A DNA stretch of 64,000 nucleotides from Ralstonia thomasii (GTDB taxonomy: Bacteria; Pseudomonadota; Gammaproteobacteria; Burkholderiales; Burkholderiaceae). The stretch's first letter is position 1; each line of letters opens with the position of its first letter. Both the position numbers and the translations under genes were made by a program. The DNA is taken from assembly GCF_958405895.1 (NCBI RefSeq), contig NZ_CATZAR010000004.1. One strand, given 5' to 3'. The notes under the pieces were generated by a model that had not been told where the DNA came from, did not search any database, and saw only the letters and a program-made list of their open reading frames with translations. Below are positions 52,535-59,661 of the stretch, in pieces.

Positions 52535-53929
52535 ATGCGACCGTCGTTGCGGATGCGGCGTTGGACGGGATGGTTGGCAGCGGTCATCGCCGCAGTCTGG
52601 ACCAGCCTTGCCGTGGCAGCGGCGCCGGTCGTGGTGTTGCCGGTCAACGGTGCCATCGGGCCAGCCAGCGCGGCCTACGTGATCCGCGGCCTGCAACAGG
52701 CGCGCGACCGAGGTGCGCAGCTTGTCGTACTGCAAATGGATACGCCCGGCGGCCTCGATGCGTCGATGCGCCAGATCATTCAGGCCATCCTTGCGTCGCC
52801 CGTGCCGGTGGCAGGTTACGTGGCGCCCGGCGGCGCGCGGGCAGCGAGCGCTGGCACCTACATTCTCTACGCCTGCCACGTTGCGGCGATGGCGCCCGCC
52901 ACGAACCTGGGTGCGGCGTCTCCCGTGGCAATCGGCATGGGCGGCCACGCCCCGAGCCCCGGCGACGGCGCCAAGCCGGCCAGCGCGCCAAGCGCCTCTT
53001 CCAGCAACGAAGACACCCTCGCCCGCAAGCAGATGCACGACGCGGCGGCGTACATCCGCGGGCTGGCGCAACTGCGCGGTCGCAACGCGGAATGGGCCGA
53101 GCGCGCCGTGCGTGAGGCCGTGAGCCTCGACGCGACCGAAGCCGCCAGCCAGCACGTGGTCGACCTTGTTGCCGCAAGCCTTCCTGATCTGCTCAAGCAA
53201 GTCGACGGCCGCGCGGTGCGCACGTCCGCCGGCGACGTCACGCTGCGTACAGCCGAGGCAACCATCGTCACGCTGGAGCCCGACTGGCGCAATCACTTCC
53301 TCGGCGTCATTACCGACCCAAGCCTGGCGCTGCTACTGCTGACGGTGGGCGTGTATGCACTGATCTTCGAATTCTCGACCCCTGGCATGGTCGTGCCCGG
53401 CATCCTCGGCGCCGTGTGCATCGTGGTGGCGCTCTACGGGCTGCAGATGCTCCCGATCAACTACGCGGGGCTCGCCCTCATTGCACTTGGCCTCGGCTGT
53501 ATGGTGGCTGAAGCATTCCTGCCGACGTTCGGCGCGCTCGGCGTGGGCGGCATCGTTGCGTTCGTGCTGGGTGCGGTGATGCTGATCGATACGCAAACGC
53601 CGGGCTTTGGCGTGCCGCTTCCGCTCATCATCGGACTGGCCTTCGTAAGCCTGACCGTTGTTCTAGCGCTCTCCAGCCTGGCGGTGCGTGCGCGACGGCG
53701 GCCGATCGTGACCGGCGGCGATACGCTCATCGGCATGACAGGCGAAGTAGTGGACGTCGATACACCGGACGCCGATGCCGACAGCGACGGCTGGGCGCGC
53801 ATCCATGGCGAGCGCTGGCGCGTGCGCTGCGATGGTGGCATCGCGCGTGGCGATCAGGTGCGTGTGATCGCCCGGCGTGGGCTGACACTGATGGTGGAAC
53901 CCGTTGCCCCCCTCGCCGCGTCTTCATAA
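52535..53929 (+). CDS. NfeD membrane-bound serine protease
   Basis: 464 residues from ATG 52535, chosen because GGAGG lies 6 bases upstream and a signal sequence follows (WLAAVIAAVWTSLAVAAA). ClpP-like protease domain about 30-240 with MDTPGGLDASMRQI, the serine in ARAASAGTYI and the lysine in LARKQMHDAAAY; then 4-5 membrane helices and a C-terminal NfeD OB-fold (GMTGEVVDVDTPDADAD). Paired full-length NfeD and slipin form a conserved operon in which NfeD-type proteases cut stomatin proteins. Confidence 0.9.
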   Translation: MRPSLRMRRWTGWLAAVIAAVWTSLAVAAAPVVVLPVNGAIGPASAAYVIRGLQQARDRGAQLVVLQMDTPGGLDASMRQIIQAILASPVPVAGYVAPGGARAASAGTYILYACHVAAMAPATNLGAASPVAIGMGGHAPSPGDGAKPASAPSASSSNEDTLARKQMHDAAAYIRGLAQLRGRNAEWAERAVREAVSLDATEAASQHVVDLVAASLPDLLKQVDGRAVRTSAGDVTLRTAEATIVTLEPDWRNHFLGVITDPSLALLLLTVGVYALIFEFSTPGMVVPGILGAVCIVVALYGLQMLPINYAGLALIALGLGCMVAEAFLPTFGALGVGGIVAFVLGAVMLIDTQTPGFGVPLPLIIGLAFVSLTVVLALSSLAVRARRRPIVTGGDTLIGMTGEVVDVDTPDADADSDGWARIHGERWRVRCDGGIARGDQVRVIARRGLTLMVEPVAPLAASS

Positions 53930-53940
53930 GGAGAAGAAAA

Positions 53941-54699
53941 ATGCTTTACGGCTTCTTCAGCGCAGGCGGCCTGATCTTCCTGGCCGTGCTGCTGGTCATC
54001 TCGTCGTTCCGGGTGCTGCGCGAATACGAGCGCGGCGTGGTGTTTCTGCTGGGCCGCTTCTGGCGCGTGAAGGGGCCGGGGCTGGTGCTGATCGTGCCGG
54101 CGATCCAGCAAATGGTGCGCGTGGATCTGCGCACGGTGGTGATGGACGTGCCGCCGCAGGATGTGATCTCGCACGACAACGTGTCGGTCAAGGTCAATGC
54201 GGTGGTGTACTTCCGGGTGGTCGATCCGGAGCGCGCCATCATCCAGGTGGCCAACTATCTGGAAGCGACCAGCCAGCTCGCCCAGACGACGCTGCGGGCC
54301 ATCCTGGGCAAACACGAGCTGGACGAGATGCTGGCCGAGCGCGAAAAGCTCAACCTCGACATCCAGAAGGTGCTCGACATCCAGACCGACCCGTGGGGCA
54401 TCAAGATCGCGAACGTGGAGATCAAACACGTCGACCTGAACGAATCGATGATCCGCGCCATCGCCCGCCAGGCCGAGGCCGAGCGCGAACGCCGCGCCAA
54501 GGTCATCCACGCAGAAGGCGAACTGCAGGCATCGGAAAAGCTGCTCGAAGCTGCACGCATGCTGGCCCAGCAGCCCGAGGCGATCCAGTTGCGCTATCTC
54601 CAGACGCTCACGCAGATTGCGGGCGACAGAAGCTCGACGATTGTCTTCCCGCTGCCGATGGAAGTGCTGGGCGCGGTAAAGAAAGCCGCCGGCGGCTGA
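53941..54699 (+). CDS. Slipin/stomatin family protein (SPFH domain)
   Basis: 252 residues: N-terminal membrane anchor (GLIFLAVLLVISSFRVL), then the SPFH/band 7 domain (REYERGVVFLLGRFW, VMDVPPQDVISHDNVSVKVN, LREVERERR-like coiled segment) to the C-terminus. Forms membrane scaffolds. Starts 11 bases after the nfeD stop with AAGGAGAAG as SD. Convergent with the TonB receptor gene with only 6 bases between the stops. Confidence 0.93.
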   Translation: MLYGFFSAGGLIFLAVLLVISSFRVLREYERGVVFLLGRFWRVKGPGLVLIVPAIQQMVRVDLRTVVMDVPPQDVISHDNVSVKVNAVVYFRVVDPERAIIQVANYLEATSQLAQTTLRAILGKHELDEMLAEREKLNLDIQKVLDIQTDPWGIKIANVEIKHVDLNESMIRAIARQAEAERERRAKVIHAEGELQASEKLLEAARMLAQQPEAIQLRYLQTLTQIAGDRSSTIVFPLPMEVLGAVKKAAGG

Positions 54700-54705
54700 C
54701 CCGCA

Positions 54706-56814
54706 TCACAGATCGATCTTCATGCCGAGCTTGAACAGCCGCGGCGCCCCCATCGACAGACGGTTGTTGCCGGCGCCCGCCCAGTAGCGCTTGTCGGTCA
54801 GGTTGTCGACATTGAATTGCAGCGTCGCGCGCTTGCCCGAAATCCGCGTCACATAGCGCACGCCTGCACTGAAAAGCGTCGTGCCGCCAAGCTCTGCCTG
54901 GTTGGCGTCGTTCACAGGTCGTGGGCCAAGGTAGTAGGCGCCCGCGTTGAACGAGACAGCACGCAGCATCGGCAACGTGTATTCGGCAAAGACGCTGGCA
55001 GTGCTGCGCGGCGTGTTTTCCGGCGTTTTTCCGTCGAGGCCGTTGCCGACGCCGCGGAACTTCGCGTCCGTCCAGCCGGCCGAGGCCAGCAGCGACAAAT
55101 CCTGGGTGACGCGGCCCTGCGCGGTCAGCTCGATACCCCGAATCCGCTCGCGGCCGTCCTGCACGAAGATGTTCGCGTCGTTGGTGTAACTCGCAGCGCG
55201 GTCGATGTCGTACACGGCAGCGGCGAGTTGCGTGCCGGCCGGCGTTTCGTAGCGCACGCCCACTTCCTTCTGCTCGGACAGCGCAGGCGGCATGGCCACG
55301 TTGGCGTTGGCGGCCGTGTTCGGAGGCCGCGCGCCGGCTTCCAAGCCCTGCGCGTACGACGCATACGCCGACAGCGCCGGCGTGAACTTGTAGATGACGG
55401 CCCCCAGCGGCGTGGTCTTGCTGGCCTCGTAGCGGTTGGGCGCCTGCTCGCTGGTATAGCGCGTGTAGCGCAGGCCCAAGATGACTTGCCAGTGCTCCGA
55501 CAGCGTCATGCGATCCAGCGCGTAGACGCCCGTATCAACCGCGCGCTGCTCGGCGGTAAAGCCGGTGCCGGTGGTCGGCAGCCAGCCAAGGTCGACCGGG
55601 TTGTACAGATTCTGCGTGCCGGAAAAGCGGTCGGAGTACACCGCCGCCTGGCGCATGTCGGAACGCGCAACGCCGAAGGTCAGGTCATGCGTGATCCAAC
55701 CCGTCTTCTCGGTACCGGAAACGTCGGCCCGCAGGTGGCTGGTATTCCAGCGACCGTTCTGGCGCTGGCCGGACAGCGTGCCGGCGCCCGTCAGCGCGTT
55801 GGTCAGCTTGAATTCGGAGAACGCCCGCGTGCGTGCCGTCTCCGACATGCCGCCTTCCACCGTCAGCAGCCACGCATCGGCGAGCGCGTAATCGGCACGC
55901 AGCAGCGCGTTGGTGTTGTTGCCATCAAAGTCGGCCCAGCCCGGCGAAATGCGTTTGCTCGGGTCGGGCATGGCCGGCAAGGTAATGATCCCGTTTTTGG
56001 CGGCGGGCAGCGTCACCACCGACTGTTCGGTGATGACCTTGCGCGAATATTCCACGTCGGCTTTCAGGCTCAGGCGGCTGTTGACCTTCCAGTCGAAGGC
56101 CACGGCGGCGAGCTGGCGCGTGCCGTCAATGCCGCTGGTAGGCGACTGCAACGAGCCACCCGCGGCGTTGAAGCGAATGCCGTACTGATTGTCTTCACCG
56201 AAGCGGCGCCCGACGTCGAGCGTGCCCACAGCGGTGCCGTTGCTGTCGAACTGCATGCCGAGCGTGGTCACCGGCGTATTGCCCGCCCGCTTGGTCACGA
56301 AATTCACCACGCCGCCCGGCGTCGTGTAGCCGTAATACAGCGCTGACACGCCTTTCAGCACCTCCACGCGTTCCTTGTCTTCCAGCGGGATCGCCGTGAG
56401 TGCAGCCATCGGCATCGAGCCGTTGAAGCGGAAATTGGTGCGGTTCTCCAGCGTCACGCCGCGGATGGCGAGGTTGTCGAACGTTTCGCCTGAAAGCTGC
56501 TGGCGCGTCACGCCCGCCGTATTGCGCAGCGCGTCGTACAGCGACGTGTCCTGCTGCGCATCAAGCGCCTCGCGCGTGACCACGTTCACGGTGGCAGGAA
56601 TGTCGCGCAACACCATGCCGCGGAACGCTCCGACCTGCGCCGTGCTGGCTGCAAAGCCCCGCTGGCTGCCTGCCGTGACGGTCGTCTCGTTCAGGTCGAC
56701 CGTGGCACCACCTGTGGCCGGCTGGCCGGCTTCGGCATGCGCCAATGTGGAAACGGCAAGAGGAATGGCGGCCAGCGCGCACGAGAAGGCGCGAGCCGCG
56801 AGATGACGGTTCAT
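54706..56814 (-). CDS. TonB-dependent siderophore receptor
   Basis: 702 residues from ATG 56814 (a TTG at 56823 precedes it). Signal peptide about 1-28, a possible TonB box (LNETTVTAG), plug domain (DIPATVNVVTREALDAQQ, RVEVLKGVSALYYGYTTPGG, VNFVTKRAGN) and a beta barrel ending LFKLGMKIDL, with leucine instead of the usual terminal aromatic residue. No N-terminal signalling (STN) domain. Imports a ferric siderophore; which one cannot be told. Controlled by a Fur-type site and a structured leader. Confidence 0.92.
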   Translation of the reverse strand: MNRHLAARAFSCALAAIPLAVSTLAHAEAGQPATGGATVDLNETTVTAGSQRGFAASTAQVGAFRGMVLRDIPATVNVVTREALDAQQDTSLYDALRNTAGVTRQQLSGETFDNLAIRGVTLENRTNFRFNGSMPMAALTAIPLEDKERVEVLKGVSALYYGYTTPGGVVNFVTKRAGNTPVTTLGMQFDSNGTAVGTLDVGRRFGEDNQYGIRFNAAGGSLQSPTSGIDGTRQLAAVAFDWKVNSRLSLKADVEYSRKVITEQSVVTLPAAKNGIITLPAMPDPSKRISPGWADFDGNNTNALLRADYALADAWLLTVEGGMSETARTRAFSEFKLTNALTGAGTLSGQRQNGRWNTSHLRADVSGTEKTGWITHDLTFGVARSDMRQAAVYSDRFSGTQNLYNPVDLGWLPTTGTGFTAEQRAVDTGVYALDRMTLSEHWQVILGLRYTRYTSEQAPNRYEASKTTPLGAVIYKFTPALSAYASYAQGLEAGARPPNTAANANVAMPPALSEQKEVGVRYETPAGTQLAAAVYDIDRAASYTNDANIFVQDGRERIRGIELTAQGRVTQDLSLLASAGWTDAKFRGVGNGLDGKTPENTPRSTASVFAEYTLPMLRAVSFNAGAYYLGPRPVNDANQAELGGTTLFSAGVRYVTRISGKRATLQFNVDNLTDKRYWAGAGNNRLSMGAPRLFKLGMKIDL

Positions 56815-56881
56815 CGCGGGCAAAGGGTCGATCAGGATTGGCGAAACCGGACGCGCGGAAATGCGCTGAGAGAAGAGAAAA

Positions 56882-56969
56882 CGCGCCGCAAAACATCACG
56901 CGGCGCGTCGATCCGTTGGCTGGCAGGTGGAAACCCGCTGGCTCGCCCGGCTGGAGCGATGGTCAGCGG
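56882..56969 (-). promoter_or_regulatory. Two-hairpin leader of the TonB receptor gene
   Basis: Stem 1: CCGCTG/CAGCGG (56964-56969 with 56935-56940) enclosing a GCTC/GAGC stem. Stem 2: CGCGCCGC/GCGGCGCG (56900-56907 with 56882-56889), followed by TTTTCTCTTCTC on the minus strand. Stem 2 is terminator-like and lies about 65 bases before the start codon. Confidence 0.5.
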
Positions 56970-56998
56970 TTGAGCATTCGCCCTAGCCTTCCATCAAA

Positions 56999-57042
56999 TG
57001 AGAATGATTCGTATTATATAGATTGAAATGTGATGTCAGCAA
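56999..57042 (-). promoter_or_regulatory. Fur-controlled promoter of the TonB receptor gene
   Basis: A -10 TATAAT (57013-57018), an 18-base spacer and -35 TTGCTG (57037-57042) form a good sigma-70 promoter. Overlapping the start region, TGAGAATGATTCGTA (plus-strand orientation, 56999-57013) matches the 7-1-7 Fur consensus well. Binding of Fur-Fe there would block the promoter. Confidence 0.75.
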
Positions 57043-57045
57043 GTG

Positions 57046-58095
57046 TTAATTCGCCGGCACCCCCTGTTTCCACTGGGGCCAGTGTTGCACGATGTCGTCC
57101 AACAACGGCTTGGCCGCATTGACGAGATTGTGCGTGGCCGGCACGAAACCACCCTGCTGCGCAAAGTTGATGAGCCCGTCGGAGGCGCTCTGGCCGTCGT
57201 ACGGCCGGTCGAAGTCGGACCCGGCACGCAGCAGGGCCACGCGGCTGAAGTCGACCTTGCCGGCACGGGCGCCGCGCGTCAGGACTTCCAGCGTGGCGTT
57301 GTCTTCTTGCGCCGTCGTGCAGTAGGTGCCCTTGTTGTCGGTCATCGTCTTCACCCAATCACGCGCGCGCTGGCCCAAGTTGCGGCCGGCCCACCAGGTA
57401 TCGGCGGAGGCCACGTCGCATTGGATGACGGCGGGTGGCTGGTTGGCCGGCGCATACGCATAGTTTTTGCGGAAGGCGATGGCCTCTGGGCTGTCTTCCA
57501 GCGTCGCCGATTTCGACAGCGTGTACGCCTTCTGCAGCAGCGTCTCGTTGAGCTGGAACACCTCGGTGCGGTAGTCCATCGGCGGCTTCTGGCCGGGGCC
57601 CTTGGTGCCGATGCCGAAGTAGCCGTACGGCCAGCCGGCCGGCATCTCGCGCGCATCGATCTCGTGCGAGAGACCGTAATCGACCGCATACCGCGCCCAC
57701 GCCGCCGAGCCCACCGTCCCCTGCCCCGGATCGATGCCCGCAATGCCGGCAATCACAAAGTAGGTGTGCGAGAGGTCCAGCTTGCTGCGATAGAGCAACG
57801 CAGAAATCGTCGACGCCGCATTCGCATACCCCATGCCCGTGGTGACCTGGCAGATGCCGTCGTAGTTGCACAGCATGTTCGGCGCATCGGGCGACAGGCC
57901 GGAGATATAGACCTTCTCCTTCAGATCGTAACGGTCGATAAAGGGTTGGGCTTCGCCCTGGAACATGTTGATGACGATGACTTTCACTCCGTCATACGCG
58001 CAGCTGTTCAAGGTCAGCGCTGCGGCACCGACGGCGCAGAGCTTCGCGATCGCACGCAAACGCGGCATGGGCATCTTGAGTCGGGAATCGATCAT
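57046..58095 (-). CDS. Purine nucleoside permease, second of two tandem paralogues
   Basis: 349 residues from ATG 58095, overlapping the stop of the first paralogue as ATGA, so translation is coupled. NUP family: VKVIVINMFQGEAQPF, TTGMGYANAASTISALLY, VIAGIAGIDPGQGT, GPGQKPPMDYRTEVF, QCDVASADTWWAG. The N-terminus has LNSCAYDG after a hydrophobic stretch, a plausible lipobox. Family members are described as nucleoside transporters but the fold resembles nucleoside phosphorylases; biochemical role in bacteria is unsettled. Confidence 0.88.
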   Translation of the reverse strand: MIDSRLKMPMPRLRAIAKLCAVGAAALTLNSCAYDGVKVIVINMFQGEAQPFIDRYDLKEKVYISGLSPDAPNMLCNYDGICQVTTGMGYANAASTISALLYRSKLDLSHTYFVIAGIAGIDPGQGTVGSAAWARYAVDYGLSHEIDAREMPAGWPYGYFGIGTKGPGQKPPMDYRTEVFQLNETLLQKAYTLSKSATLEDSPEAIAFRKNYAYAPANQPPAVIQCDVASADTWWAGRNLGQRARDWVKTMTDNKGTYCTTAQEDNATLEVLTRGARAGKVDFSRVALLRAGSDFDRPYDGQSASDGLINFAQQGGFVPATHNLVNAAKPLLDDIVQHWPQWKQGVPAN

Positions 58096-59207
58096 GGCGA
58101 GGGCACTCCGTGTTTCCACACGCTCCAGCGCGTGACGATCTCGTTGACCAGCGGGCCGCCCGCCAGATACAGGTTGTTGAGCGACGGCACGAACCCGCCC
58201 GAGTTGCTGTTGACCAGCGAGTCGTACGGCGTCTGCCCCGGATACGGCCTATCGAAGTTGGACGCGGTGCGCAGCACGGCCACACGCTGCAGGTCGAGCA
58301 GGCCTGCCTTGGAGCCGCGCGTGAGCGCCTCGAACGTGGCGTTGTCTTCCTGCTGCGTGGTGCAGTACGTGCCCTGCCCGTCCGTCAGCAGCTTGACCCA
58401 GGCTGCTTCGCGCTCGCCCAGCTTGGCGCCGTGCCAGTATGTGTTGCCGGCAGCGGTGTCGCATTGCACGACGGAAGGCGGCTGGTTGGCCGGTGCACTC
58501 GGGTAGTTGGCGCGATAGGCGCGCGCGGTGGCGTTGTCGTCCAACACCGCGCCCTTGGAGAGCGCCAGCGCCTTCTGCAGCAGCGCCTCGTTCACGCGAA
58601 AGACTTCGGTCTTGTAATCCAGCGGCGGCTTCTGTCCGGGGCCCTGCGTGTTGATGCCGATGAAGCCGCCGGGCCAGTTGGCGGGCACCTCGCGCGCATC
58701 GATCTCCCACGCAATGTCGCTGTCGACGAGGAAGCGCGCCCACGCAGCGCTGCCGAGCGTGCCCTGCGAAGGATCGATCCCCGCAATGCCAGCCACAAGG
58801 AAGTACGTGCGCTGCAGATCGAACTTGCCGCTGTAGATCAGCGCCGAGACCGACGACGCGGCATTCGCCTTGCCCATGCCCGTGGTGAGCTGGCAGACGT
58901 CGCTGGCGTTGCAATGCACGTTCGGATAGTCGATGGACAGGCCCGGCACCGGCACGTCTTGCGTGAGGCCAAGCTTGTCGATCCACGGCTGCGCCTCGGG
59001 CGCGAACATGCTGATGATGAGCACCTTGACCTTGCGCGCGTGCGACTCCGGTGCGAGTTGCGCACCCGGCTGCGTCGACGCGCCAACGCCCGCCGCCAGC
59101 AATGCGCCAACCGCGACGGCATGGGCCAATCGTTTGCCTTTGCGCCCGAGCAGCCGGTGCGGCGGCTGCGGTGGCGGGGCGTCAACCTTGTCAGATAGGA
59201 CGCTCAT
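58092..59207 (-). CDS. Purine nucleoside permease, first of two tandem paralogues
   Basis: 371 residues; basic and hydrophobic N-terminus up to about 45 (HAVAVGALLAAGVGAS), then the same core as its neighbour: VKVLIISMFAPEAQPW, TTGMGKANAASSVSALIY, VAGIAGIDPSQGT, GPGQKPPLDYKTEVF, QCDTAAGNTYWHG. Long stretches align with the second copy throughout, so they arose by tandem duplication and diverged. SD GAGGAGAA fixes the start. A sigma-54 promoter match lies 71-85 bases upstream. Confidence 0.88.
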   Translation of the reverse strand: MSVLSDKVDAPPPQPPHRLLGRKGKRLAHAVAVGALLAAGVGASTQPGAQLAPESHARKVKVLIISMFAPEAQPWIDKLGLTQDVPVPGLSIDYPNVHCNASDVCQLTTGMGKANAASSVSALIYSGKFDLQRTYFLVAGIAGIDPSQGTLGSAAWARFLVDSDIAWEIDAREVPANWPGGFIGINTQGPGQKPPLDYKTEVFRVNEALLQKALALSKGAVLDDNATARAYRANYPSAPANQPPSVVQCDTAAGNTYWHGAKLGEREAAWVKLLTDGQGTYCTTQQEDNATFEALTRGSKAGLLDLQRVAVLRTASNFDRPYPGQTPYDSLVNSNSGGFVPSLNNLYLAGGPLVNEIVTRWSVWKHGVPSP

Positions 59208-59277
59208 GGTTCTCCTCGGATTTTGGGGATAGGGATGGGATCAACCCGCGCTGTGGGGAACAGCGCGCGCCACCGAT

Positions 59278-59292
59278 GCAAATTGCCTGCCA
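59278..59292 (-). promoter_or_regulatory. Sigma-54 (RpoN) promoter upstream of the tandem permease genes
   Basis: The minus strand reads TGGCAGGCAATTTGC, matching TGGCACG-N4-TTGC at every fixed position but one, with the -24 GG and -12 GC exactly in phase and A after TTGC. Predicted transcript start near 59266, giving a 59-base leader with a good SD. Needs an enhancer-binding activator; the repeats near 59461-59513 are candidate sites. Confidence 0.7.
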
Positions 59293-59590
59293 GGGGGCAC
59301 ACAATCTCTACGCAATCGGCAACGTGTTCCGGTATAGGCCATGGCTGGGCCTGTCTCCAGCCGGGCGACATTCCCCGCTTGTTCTCATGGCGCAGACAAG
59401 CCCCAACGGAGGGCGCGCTGTGCCCCGAAAGTCGCGCGGCCTGCCCCACGGAAATCCGTTGCTCAGGTTTGTGAGGCGCCGCTCAGGTTCTCCGAGTGGA
59501 CCCAGTTCTGGTCGGGCGCCCGCCATGGCGACCGAAATGAGCGCCTGCGCGTCTTCCTGCTGGACACCACGCCACCGCCCTGATCGCCTC

Positions 59591-59633
59591 CAAACAAAAC
59601 GGCGCGCGCCCCGTTGCCGGGAGCGCGCGCCGT
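59591..59633 (-). terminator. Terminator after alaS
   Basis: 11-bp perfect GC-rich stem (59599-59609 with 59623-59633) followed by TTTTGTTTG on the minus strand, about 28 bases past the alaS stop. Confidence 0.85.
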
Positions 59634-59661
59634 CTAGCGCATTCTTGTCGAACGCGTTACA

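Larger units (their letters stand above)
59208..59661. other. Regulatory region between alaS and the permease genes
   Basis: 454 bases without a credible gene. It contains the alaS terminator (59599-59633), a direct repeat GCTCAGGTT at 59461-59469 and 59481-59489 (20 bases apart, about two helical turns), a dyad GACC-N7-GGTC at 59499-59513, the sigma-54 promoter (59278-59292) and a small CGCGCTG/CAGCGCG hairpin in the leader. Confidence 0.55.

Noticed and set aside
56815..57000. Cobalamin riboswitch before the TonB receptor
   Set aside because: An ACCTGCC stretch resembles part of a B12 box, but the other conserved riboswitch elements were not found; recorded only as a structured leader.
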